64,000 nt of DNA from Paraburkholderia humisilvae. GTDB lineage: Bacteria > Pseudomonadota > Gammaproteobacteria > Burkholderiales > Burkholderiaceae. The translations under genes and the position numbers were made by a program. Of this stretch, positions 1-9,000 are shown piece by piece. Below the pieces are notes generated by a model. The model was not told the DNA's origin. It did not search any database and was given only the letters and a program-made list of their open reading frames with translations. The first letter of the stretch is position 1. Each line of letters begins with the position of its first letter. The stretch is taken from NCBI RefSeq assembly GCF_902859855.1, contig NZ_CADIKH010000007.1, forward strand, positions 124,001 to 188,000, written 5' to 3'.

Positions 1-1
1 G

Positions 2-1069
2 ACGCTACCCAAGATTTACGTCAACGGAATCCTGCAGACGTGGGGGGACGAGCTGTTTGGCAGCACTGCACGTGTCGTCAGGCCGCGTACAGCTAGCACG
101 GGGGTAATGCTTGCTCCTCGAACGCCTTCACCTAGCAGGCGCGCACGGCCCTCTGGCGTCGTAAGGATTCGGCAAACGCTCGCGGCAACCACCAAGAAAG
201 CGCCGGAGGTGGTCGTCAAGATAAGCGGCGGCGGCAGGGGGATGAAGGCTATTCGAGCCCATCTCGATTACATTTCGCGTAACGGTAAGGTGGCATTAGA
301 GAATCAAGACGGTGATGCCCTTGTCGGGCGTAATGATATTCGAGACCTCAAGACCGAACTTCAGTTTGGCGGCTTCGGCATCCCGGAGGAGAGTACGGTT
401 CGCGAAGCGTTCAACATTGTCCTCTCGATGCCGCCGGGAACCGACAGGACCGCGGTTCACGATTCGGTCCGAAGCTTCGCAGCCAAAGAGTTCGGGGAGA
501 GTTTTCGCTATGTGTTCGCGTGCCACACGGATGAGGCACATCCCCATGTTCACCTTTGCGTCATCGCTCGGTCGAACGACGGTACCAGGCTCAATCCGCG
601 CAAGGCGGACCTACAGGACTGGCGCGAGTCGTTCGCGGCCCACCTGCGCGAACACGGTATCGATGCCAATGCCACGCGACGCCTAGCGCGTGGGGTGACG
701 AAAGTCCCGGTACCGCAACCGGTCGTGAACATGCAGAAGAAACGCGGTACGGCGCCCGAGCGTCAGCAGGCCACTCCAGATCTGGATGCAAGGCACACCC
801 AGGCAGGAGGCCGTTCAAGCACCGGGCAGAAGGTCCTGCGTGCATACGGCGCGATGGCGAAGGCTATGGCGGAGTCGGAGGATGTGGAAGACCGGAAGAT
901 GGCTGTCGAAATCGTCAAACTGGTAAAGCAGATGCCATCCATCCAACACGCACGTATGCCACGCGAACCAGATCGACCGGATAGATCGGGCTCACCTCGC
1001 CTCGATGCGCCGAAACGAACGGTTCAGAATCGGGAGCCAAACGGGGGATCTGACGAACCCTCCAGATAG
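2..1069 (+). CDS. Relaxase/mobilization nuclease (5' end outside window)
   Basis: This protein nicks DNA at an origin of transfer during conjugation or mobilisation. The frame is open to the first base of the window, so the true start is upstream; an internal ATG at 107 would remove conserved N-terminal sequence (KIYVNG followed by ILQTWGD). The catalytic metal-binding motif HTDEAHPHVH, characteristic of VirD2/MobP-like relaxases (Pfam Relaxase), is present, as is the upstream DYISRNG segment. The C-terminal third is basic, low in complexity and ends at TAG 1067-1069. It supports the reading of the region as a mobilisable or conjugative island. No coupling protein or type IV secretion genes are visible here, so whether the element is self-transmissible cannot be judged. 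Confidence 0.88.
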   Translation, partial: TLPKIYVNGILQTWGDELFGSTARVVRPRTASTGVMLAPRTPSPSRRARPSGVVRIRQTLAATTKKAPEVVVKISGGGRGMKAIRAHLDYISRNGKVALENQDGDALVGRNDIRDLKTELQFGGFGIPEESTVREAFNIVLSMPPGTDRTAVHDSVRSFAAKEFGESFRYVFACHTDEAHPHVHLCVIARSNDGTRLNPRKADLQDWRESFAAHLREHGIDANATRRLARGVTKVPVPQPVVNMQKKRGTAPERQQATPDLDARHTQAGGRSSTGQKVLRAYGAMAKAMAESEDVEDRKMAVEIVKLVKQMPSIQHARMPREPDRPDRSGSPRLDAPKRTVQNREPNGGSDEPSR

Positions 1070-1082
1070 GAGTGCATGCGAC

Positions 1083-1123
1083 GAAAAATTGCGACAGCGC
1101 AAGAAATTTGCGCTGTCGCAATT
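1083..1123 (-). terminator. Rho-independent terminator of the histidine phosphatase gene
   Basis: Perfect 15-bp arms at 1087-1101 and 1109-1123 enclose a 7-nt loop. Read on the minus strand, the hairpin is followed by a run of T (bases 1090-1084), about 40 bases after the phosphatase stop codon. It lies just after the relaxase stop, so it may serve both genes or be a transfer-origin repeat, but the T run favours termination. Confidence 0.6.
1084..1107 (+). repeat. 24-bp direct repeat, copy 1
   Basis: A 24-base sequence (starting AAAAATTGCGACAGCG) recurs exactly 1000 bases later at 2084-2107. This copy is the left half of the terminator hairpin; the second copy lacks the right half. Confidence 0.9.
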
Positions 1124-1153
1124 CAGTGGTCTGGCTCGCTCGTATCTCACCAG

Positions 1154-1171
1154 CCGGTAGTTCTTCAGCGC
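1154..1171 (+). repeat. 18-bp direct repeat, copy 1
   Basis: CCGGTAGTTCTTCAGCGC is repeated at 1835-1852. This copy spans the phosphatase stop codon; the other lies just upstream of its start codon, so the gene is bracketed by the pair. Confidence 0.9.
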
Positions 1172-1821
1172 GGCGGCGTTTCCAGCCCGGTATGTTCCTG
1201 CCCGACGGACCACGACCATCCGTCAAACGTCGCCACAAACCCGCCCGCATTGTGAACGGGGGAGTGCTGATCGACAATCCTGAATGAGCGCATGGCGTCA
1301 GCGTCGATTACTCCGTCGCCATTCTGGATCAGCCACCGCATCGCCTGGAGGAACTGACCATGCCCGAACATCGCCGCTGTAGCGTCTGACGCGTTGTGGA
1401 GCATCCTCAAGCGGTTCAGAGCGGCGCGCACGCGCTCGATGAAGTCGGAGAACGACTCGGCCCCCGGTCCATCCAAAAGCGTCGGATCGAACGCGTTCCA
1501 GTACGCATCGACCCACTGCCGACGCTGCTGCGCCGATGTGCCTACGCATCTTGCCGGTGCAAGGTACGTGAATTCCTGAACAGGCCATATCTCACTTGGC
1601 ACGGCGGGGAATCTGGTCAACGTCGGAGCAGCCGTCTGTCGCGCGCGGAGAAAGGGCGAGCAGATCACGATGGCCGGGGACTCGGCAAGACGCTTGCTGA
1701 TCGCGTGGGCCTGCTGTTCGCCCAATTCAGTCAGTGGAATCGACGCCGGGTCGCTGGTCGCACGGCCAGCGTTAGCGGCACTCTCACCATGCCGGAAGCA
1801 TAGAACTCGAAGTTGGGGCAT
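1165..1821 (-). CDS. Histidine phosphatase family protein
   Basis: A 218-residue protein of the phosphoglycerate-mutase-like histidine phosphatase superfamily. The N-terminal RHGES motif (residues 10-14) contains the histidine that would be transiently phosphorylated, and a second conserved histidine is seen in the FGHGQF segment near residue 155; a mid-protein acidic GAESF fits the usual proton donor. The substrate cannot be told from sequence. The ATG at 1821 has only a weak purine stretch upstream. An overlapping short frame starts at 1907 (see findings). The gene runs opposite to its neighbours, ends at a good terminator and is bracketed by two different direct repeat pairs, as for a small inserted cassette. 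A link to the defence genes nearby is possible but unproven. Confidence 0.82.
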   Translation of the reverse strand: MPQLRVLCFRHGESAANAGRATSDPASIPLTELGEQQAHAISKRLAESPAIVICSPFLRARQTAAPTLTRFPAVPSEIWPVQEFTYLAPARCVGTSAQQRRQWVDAYWNAFDPTLLDGPGAESFSDFIERVRAALNRLRMLHNASDATAAMFGHGQFLQAMRWLIQNGDGVIDADAMRSFRIVDQHSPVHNAGGFVATFDGWSWSVGQEHTGLETPPR

Positions 1822-1834
1822 GTCTGGAGATGCT

Positions 1835-1852
1835 CCGGTAGTTCTTCAGCGC
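1835..1852 (+). repeat. 18-bp direct repeat, copy 2
   Basis: Second copy of the sequence at 1154-1171, placed just upstream of the phosphatase start codon at 1821. Confidence 0.9.
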
Positions 1853-1916
1853 AGAGCGTTGTCCACGCTCGGAGCTTAAAAGTTGCGATGTCGAAAATGA
1901 CGTTCATAGGCTTCTA

Positions 1917-1936
1917 TTTGTATTGTGCAATACAAA
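1917..1936. promoter_or_regulatory. Palindromic operator-like site
   Basis: Nine-base perfect arms TTTGTATTG and CAATACAAA are separated by two bases. The AT-rich symmetric form is typical of operators for dimeric repressors such as the MarR family. It lies about 100 bases upstream of the phosphatase start. No adjacent regulator gene is visible. Confidence 0.5.
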
Positions 1937-2083
1937 CTTAGCCGCCGGCCCCCGTGCCCTGATCGCGTCCGGCAGTCGCGCAGGGCGCGCATGGAAGGCG
2001 GAAGCCTTCCTCCTTTTGCCAAGCTGATTTTAGGGTGCCCGGCAGGGTCGGGCAATGCAGTGCCGAAATCAAAGACATCCGCA

Positions 2084-2107
2084 AAAAATTGCGACAGCGC
2101 AAGAAAT
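2084..2107 (+). repeat. 24-bp direct repeat, copy 2
   Basis: Identical to 1084-1107, 1000 bases away. It contains only one arm of the hairpin that the first copy belongs to. Confidence 0.9.
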
Positions 2108-2241
2108 ACGACGGTTTGGTTCTAAGGCAGGATAGGCTTTCGCCGGTTTTCGTCACATGCTTCAGATGACTGTCGATCGGTTTCTGTCGTCGAGCCGGTA
2201 GAGCGAGGTCGTGTTCGCGGCAATTGAATTGAGGTTATTCT

Positions 2242-2931
2242 TTGGAGAATCCGTTGCGCACGCCATCGTTCCTCCGACCCACTTACCCGATGCAAAACAC
2301 GATGCCCATGCCCGTTTTGCGGGCGCTACTGAATCGAACCCGGAGCTGGCTGCAGCATCACACGCGTGCCTTCAGGCGCTCGGACTTTTGGCCCGGTCGC
2401 ATGCTGTGGCAAGCCGCCATTGTCCCTGTGGCTTGGGCGCTGCCTGCGATAGTAGGGGTCATCGTGACCGATTGGCTCGGCAGCCACCGGTCAGTCAATT
2501 ATCTTCAAACGGCAATCCAGGAGGGCATTGGGCCGCATATCTGGAATGTCTTCGCGATGCTCGGGGTGATGCTTGTCGGCTTGCTGATCGCGGCTCCTCG
2601 GCAAAGATGGCTCGCAGTCGCCGCACATCAGATGCTGCAGAATACCTACTCGCTCGGTGCGTTGATGTTCGGGCTTCTGCTCGGCGAATGGATCTGCCTT
2701 TCCGCCTCGCAGCATACCTTCGTGTTCATCATCGCTGCGGGACTGATGTTCGCGTTTGCGTTTTGCCTAAATCTGACCGTCTGGTACGTGGCCTTTCTCG
2801 TGTCGCCGGCGCGCTTGAATACCGGCTTCATGCACTCAGTCGCGCAGCTCGCGCCGCAGTTCCGTTTGCCGCTTGCGGCGGCGATCCTCGCGGTCGCGCT
2901 CGATTCGATTTATGTCTACTTGGGCAAGTAG
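2242..2931 (+). CDS. Integral membrane protein of unknown function
   Basis: A 229-residue protein with about four to five hydrophobic stretches that look like membrane helices, roughly at residues 58-78, 105-122, 138-152, 160-185 and 208-225. I do not recognise the family. The TTG start at 2242 is preceded by GAGG (2231-2234) at a 7-base spacing, whereas the first ATG (2290) has no ribosome-binding site, so TTG is preferred. A longer overlapping frame on the same strand (2211-2954) is arginine-rich and without domain character and is taken as a shadow. The gene ends 71 bases before the STAND NTPase and on the same strand, so the two could be functionally linked, for example as a membrane effector, but nothing in the sequence proves it. 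Confidence 0.6.
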   Translation: MENPLRTPSFLRPTYPMQNTMPMPVLRALLNRTRSWLQHHTRAFRRSDFWPGRMLWQAAIVPVAWALPAIVGVIVTDWLGSHRSVNYLQTAIQEGIGPHIWNVFAMLGVMLVGLLIAAPRQRWLAVAAHQMLQNTYSLGALMFGLLLGEWICLSASQHTFVFIIAAGLMFAFAFCLNLTVWYVAFLVSPARLNTGFMHSVAQLAPQFRLPLAAAILAVALDSIYVYLGK

Positions 2932-2949
2932 GTACACGTATGGCTTACA

Positions 2950-2955
2950 TATAAT
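2950..2955 (+). promoter_or_regulatory. Candidate -10 box for the STAND gene
   Basis: A perfect TATAAT lies 48 bases upstream of the STAND start codon, in an AT-rich gap that contrasts with the flanking sequence. No good -35 box is seen at 16-18 bases upstream. The stretch GGGGAAAAG (2984-2992) would be a rather distant ribosome-binding site. Confidence 0.45.
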
Positions 2956-3002
2956 TGGTGAAATCCAAAGAGCGAGCACTGTTGGGGAAAAGATAAACAA
3001 TA

Positions 3003-6000
3003 ATGACGAACATTGACGCAGACATCGATACCGTCCGCGCATCTCGCGCAGGTCACACTTTCCACGAGCGATGGGCCGCAAGGCGAGCGTTGCAGCTGGT
3101 CTTCCCGAATGACGATCTATTTGCGATCGCCGTAGAGGGGATTTCATCGACCGAGACTGCGAGCCCCGGGGCGCGGGCCGAAGAGGTAGCTGACCTCGTC
3201 CTCTATTATGGCCGCGGAGACAGTTTTCAGACCTGCGAGCGGCTCGAGACCGTTCAATTCAAATACAAGCTTCGCGAAGAGGCTGTCACAGCAGCTTATC
3301 TAAAAAAGACGGTCGAGAAGTTCTCCGACACGATCCTTGGCTACGAGAAGGATTTTTCAGCAGCCGACGTCGACAACAAGGTGTCGTTCATTTTTGTCAC
3401 GAATTCAGAATTCACGGAGAGTCTTTGGGACGCGATAAAGTCCCTTATTGAGGGAACGACGCCTTCAGCTCCGAGCTCAGCCACTCAGGCTCGAAACCTC
3501 AAGAAGTGGTGTGCCGATCGCGGCCTATCTGACGCAAGCCGCCTCTTCTCGAGGATAGTTTTTCGAGCTGGAGAGAAGAGCCTTGCGGGTCAAGACAACG
3601 CGCTCAGGCGAACACTCACCGACTGGTCTGCCGGCTCGGATTCAGAGGCCAGGCTCCGGCTTCACGGGCTCCAGGATCTCGTCCTGAAGAAGGCAGGCCC
3701 AAGCGGTCAGGGCAAGAACCTGATTCGCCGCGAAGATGTCTTGGATGCGCTCGATTGCGAGCCGGAGGATCTTTTCCCGGCCGACACCCGCTTCATCGAC
3801 GTGGGTGCCGTCGTTGAGCGAGCTGAACTTTCGACAGTCAGGGATTTGGTCAAAGCGTCGGAGCTACCCGTCCTCGTCCATGCCGAGGGTGGGGTGGGCA
3901 AAACCGTGTTTATCCAAAGCCTCGCTGAGAGGATGGTGGACGAATTTGAGGTCGTCGTTTTTGACTGCTTCGGTGGTGGTTCATACCGCTCGGATAATCA
4001 TTCTCGGCACCTCCCGAGAATTGGGCTGGTGCAGATCGTCAACGAGCTCGCATCGCGAACACTATGTGACCCGATGTTGCCGGGCGGCGATGACATTCGC
4101 AAAATTATCAAAGCGGCGCGTAGACGACTTGCACAAGCTGCGGCAGCGATCCGAACTCAATCGAAAAAGCTTGATTTGCTGATCATTGTCGATGCTGCGG
4201 ATAACGCCCAGCTCGAAGCCGACTACCGCCACGAAGCAGCATTTCCGAAGCTTCTTCTATCGGCTATCGACGAAGATCCGATCGACGGCGTGAAGTTGCT
4301 GCTTACGGCACGCACGCACCGCAAAGACAAGGTTATTTGCCACGCCACGGTGAATGAGATCGAGCTAGGACCATTCACCGATTCGGAGGCACGTGAATTT
4401 CTGAAAGATCGCAAGCTAAGTGCTTCCGGCGTGGAGATCGCTACCGCCTTGGCGCGCTCTGGTCGGAACGCGCGTGTACTCGACTACCTTGTTCAGACTT
4501 GGGACACAAATATCCTCGGCAAAACTTCGGCTACCCCTATCACTGTCCGCGAAATCATCGCTCAGCGTTGCACCAAGATTGTCTCGGATCTTCATGTTGC
4601 AGGATGGCCGGATTCAGAGGTAACCGAGTTCTTCGTTGCGCTGTCACTCCTTCCTCCGCCGATTCCGCTAGAGGAACTGGCAAACGCACTCGGGTGGCCT
4701 GCGGCTCAGGTGAATACCGCCGCATCGGATTTGGCTCCAATGCTCGAGATCACGTCACACGGCGCGATTTTTAGAGACGAGCCCACGGAAACATATGTTC
4801 GGGAGACATACTCTGATCGACCAGCGGCTCAAAGAGCCATTGCCGACCGCCTTTTGTCTTCGCAGACGACATCGACCTATGCCGCCGAAGCACTGCCGCA
4901 CTTTCTAGTCGTTATCAAAGATAGCGATCGAGCATTCGCGCTCGCCGATTCAGCCAGCTTTCCAACAACGGTGCAGTCGGAGTTCGGTCGCCGCAGGCTA
5001 ACGCTTGCACGACTTCGTGCGGCCTTTCGATTGGCGGTAGCAGAAGATGACTTCGATCGGGTACTTGCCCTCAGCATGCGGCTATCTCAGGCCGCGACAG
5101 CCAACATGCGAGGAGACGAGTTTATTCGAAGCTGGCCTGCTCTGGCGATCGTACTCGGTGACGCTGACTCCTATCGCCGCCTTGTCTCGGATCGTTCAGG
5201 GTGGCGTGGTGCAAGAAGTGCGCGACTGACGGTCGCGCATCGATTTGCAGGGGACGCCGAAGAAGCACAAATTCAGTGCGAGAGCACAGTTCGGTGGATC
5301 AACTGGCATACCGCGCAGCCGCGCGACGAGATACATCGCGACCGCGCCGGTCCCGGGGTTGACGACTACGCAGCGGTGCTATTCCAGCATGCTGCCGAAG
5401 GCGAGTTCGGCATCGTCGATCGCAATCTCGCTCGCTGGAGTGATCGCTTCTCGCTGTCCGCCAGTTGTGAACTTTTGAAATTGCTAGAGCTGTTTGACCA
5501 AGCAAACGGCACAGCGGCGCTCTCGGATTTGGTGTCGTTCGTGGTAAGCGACCACTGCGCATCTCAAGCGCTCAAGCTGCGGCTTCTCTCGCACTCTCGC
5601 TATCTCAGTAAAAAGCAGGTGAAGATACTCGCGAAGGCGATTGCGAAGCCCGCACCCGACGAAGATGATGAGGATGAAAGCCTCTCCTCCGACGCCGAGC
5701 GTGGGAGCAACGATGCCGTTGAGTTGGCAGCATTGACAACGCTCTTCTACAGCTCGCGAGCTGCTGCCGCTGCGATCATCCGCCGTGTGCCGCTTGCCCG
5801 TCCGTCGGCTTATGATTACGGCGAGCGTTACGGTCCCTCGAGAGCTTGGTCTCCAATCCTCCGAGCCTGTATTCGCGCCTGGTCCGCTGGAAGGCCGGTC
5901 GCCTATCATGACCTACTCCCGAACGGAGTAAAGCTTACCAAGCAGGCAAAGGCTGTCACGACCCAGGCAGCGCTTGTGACGTTTCTGAAGGAACTGCGCG

Positions 6001-9000
6001 AACCCGCGTCCGGCGGCAATGCCAAGGGGGGAGGCAAAAAGCAGCTCAGGGCGAAATTCAATGACCGAGAACGTAAGGACATCAGCGAAGGCATCGAGCT
6101 TGCGCGCGAGCTTATCAAGCCAATCGAAGATGCTGTCCTCTCTGGTAACTCTCTCTCGGGTGCGACTGTCACTGACTTCCTAATCGTCTGGAGCGGACAT
6201 TTGCGCGAGGGCGTGCACTGGAGAGCTGAAAGCGCAGCGGACTCTCTGGTCCGTTCCGTTGGGTTCGGTTGTGTCTGCATTCTGCTGAACTACGCGCCTA
6301 ATATATCGGCCGACCAGGCCAAGACATTGATAGGGCTGATTTCCTCCGGACGATTCTTCGTCCCGCAGAAGATTGAGGTGTTGGCGTTGCTTGCTGAGCG
6401 ACCGGCCCTCCATGAGCTTGCGGGCGAATTCGCACGCCACGTCGCGGGACAAATCCGTCAGGATGACAACATCGGAGGACGCGGCGACTCCTACGTAAAA
6501 CTCGCTGCTTCTCTTGTGCCCATGAGTATCGATGAGGCCCGTGAGTATTATCGGCAAGGTCTGGCCGAGCTGGACCAGATAGGTGGAGAAAGCTACGAGC
6601 AGATCTACTCACTGCTTCGTTTTGCAAGCGCCCAGCAAGGTGGCTTTTTAAGGCCCGCCCTGGCGCAACGGCTAATGAACCTTTGCCAAACCATCGTGCG
6701 AAACGAACCAAGGAAGTTCGGATGGACGTTGTTCGCACATGCCGCAGCCAACTCTATTGGTTTTCCGGCAATAGCCAAGCTCGTGCGTTGGTACGATCAG
6801 GACGTCGCAGACCTGTCCTACGGATTGCCGCAGCTTGCATGCTTTCTGGCCAAGAATGGAAATCTCGATCCACGCCGCGCTGCCTTTGTTCTCACAATTT
6901 GTGAGGAGCACGGCTGGTGGGACTGGCGTACCGGCGATGGGGTCGCCGACTTGCTGAAACTGTCCGGGCCCGCGGACCAGAGGCGGATCTTCTTGGCGAT
7001 CATCGCAAAACTGCGCGCTGAGCACCCGTTCGGTGCGTGGCCGTCTCTTTGGGACGGCTTCCTGGAGACGGGCAAGCAGTACCCAAACGCAATCACCACC
7101 GAAGAGCGGGAGGAGATCGAACGGCTCAGGGCGGAGGCTAAGCGCAAGCAGGATGAGTCTAATAGTCGCAACAACTCGTCGCCGAACTTCCTGACTACTC
7201 AAACCCCAAAGCCAAGCAAAGAGGATATTGACAGTGCCATCGCCGCGTTAGTCTCGGCATGCGATCTGGCCTCGGCAAGTTCAATCGACGAAAGTCTGAA
7301 GACCATCGCTGCAGACGACAATCTTCGCTACTCTGCTCGACAGCAATTTATCACCGGATTGCGTGCTGCGTGCCCGTACCCTAAGCGTTTGACCTTTTTG
7401 TCCGCGATCTGCGATGCGTCCGAGCTGAGCCTCACTCAGTCATTGGAAATTCTAGCCGAGTGTTTCGCTGCTTGGAACAACTCATCCACGCACCTAAACT
7501 CCAAGGCAAAAATGCTGGTTGAGCGACTGTTTGAGTGCAAGAGTGCCGAACTGTTCGAAGGTCAATTCTCCGATATCGCGCGCGACATCCGCCGACTGTC
7601 GGACCTCTGCAATGACAAGGACTTCGTGCTACAGCTCGTCCTCTGCAAGGTCGCCGCGGATGAAGTCGAACTCGACGGTGATGAGTGGCTTCAACTGGCC
7701 ACCGTATTATGCGACATAACCTCGGGACGAGCCGGTCTCGACGCGTTGGAGTTGCTACTTTCCGGCCCGGCGGCTCGCATTGCCGACGAGATCGGAGAGG
7801 GAGCATTCCGCCCTGAACAGGAAATCGCGGGGAACGACGCGGAGTTCATTTCCGACGTCACGTGGCACCTCCTCGGCGAGGACGATGCCTATGTCCGCTG
7901 GACGGTCGCGAGGGGACTGAAGACGCTTGTCGAGCTAGGGCTCAACGACGACTTAGCCCTATTGCTTGACCGTTTTGATCAAACAGAAGTCGCAGCCCTA
8001 GCATCGGCGGATAAGACGCTTTCGTTCCAAAATTCCCGGCAGTGGTTGCTGATGGGGTTGGCGCGAGCCGCGTTGCACCATGGGCAGACCATGGGTGCGC
8101 TTCGGCCCAAGCTGCTTGCTCTCGCTCGACGAGGCGACCTGCACGTCATAGAAAAAGTCCATATCGCTAGGTGTCTGGGTCACATTAGCAGCGGGGAACG
8201 GCGCGACGCAGAGTTAGAGGCGTTGCTTGATGAGATCAACCAGCCTCAGTGCGGCATTGTCATCAGCGACGTCTACCCGAGTGCGGCGAAACCGACATCG
8301 GATTTTCGCTTCGATTATGAGTTTGCAAAAATCGAGATCAGCACCGTGGCTCATCTGTTCAATGTCGCACAGGCAACGGTCGAAGACGCGATCGCGGCAG
8401 AGATTACGCGTCGATGGCCGGATGCCACCTCGCTAGATTATTTTCCCGGCCGCGAGCGCTACCAGCGGGACCAGAGCGATCGATACGAATCCTACCGGGA
8501 GCATATTCAAAGACACGCATTGATTAGCGCTGCCACTAGCCTTTCAAAGGCACTGCCCGTGGTCGTTCGAAGCTATGAAACCCGAGGCGACTCACCTTGG
8601 CTGGAATGGCGTGATCGCTACGACATCACGTTCGATGATGGTTCGTGGTTGTCTGACCGGAAGGATGCCCTTCCTCAGCAGGCGAAAGAAAACCTGTTAG
8701 GTGAAAGAATCGGCCAGCAGGAAACGCTGCAGGATCAAGATACAGTGCTGCGCAAATTGGGCTTTGTGGTGACCGCCGCTGACGCACTGCTTCCGCTATA
8801 TGGATGCTGGTCATCACCTGACGGCGTGAGTGTAAGGATCACGTCGGCGGTGACGGAGCGAAAGGGCGCCATAGGTCGCTGTACGGCATTCGCCAAGCGG
8901 CCCAGTCATGATCTTTGGTTACCGGAGTTTTGGGACGCGGGGTATTACGACCACCGCCATCGCCAAGAAAGCCCTTTCGCTCCATTGGTATGGGCTCCGG

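Larger units (their letters stand above)
1822..2241. other. Intergenic region with repeats and a palindrome
   Basis: About 420 bases with no convincing gene. It holds the second copies of the 18-bp repeat (1835-1852) and 24-bp repeat (2084-2107) and a near-perfect palindrome at 1917-1936. A 59-codon minus-strand frame starts with ATG at 1907 and overlaps the phosphatase start in another frame; its status is uncertain. Confidence 0.7.

Noticed and set aside
1087..1123. Hairpin after the relaxase gene as an origin of transfer
   Set aside because: Its position next to the relaxase is suggestive, but the T run on the minus strand and the closeness to the phosphatase stop fit a terminator better; no nick-site consensus was recognised.
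1925..2125. A 66-codon frame in the repeat-bearing gap
   Set aside because: It starts inside the palindrome, lacks a ribosome-binding site and crosses the 24-bp repeat.
2211..2954. A 247-codon plus-strand frame covering the membrane-protein gene
   Set aside because: It is arginine- and alanine-rich without helices or motifs, while the overlapping frame from 2242 encodes clear membrane segments and has a ribosome-binding site.
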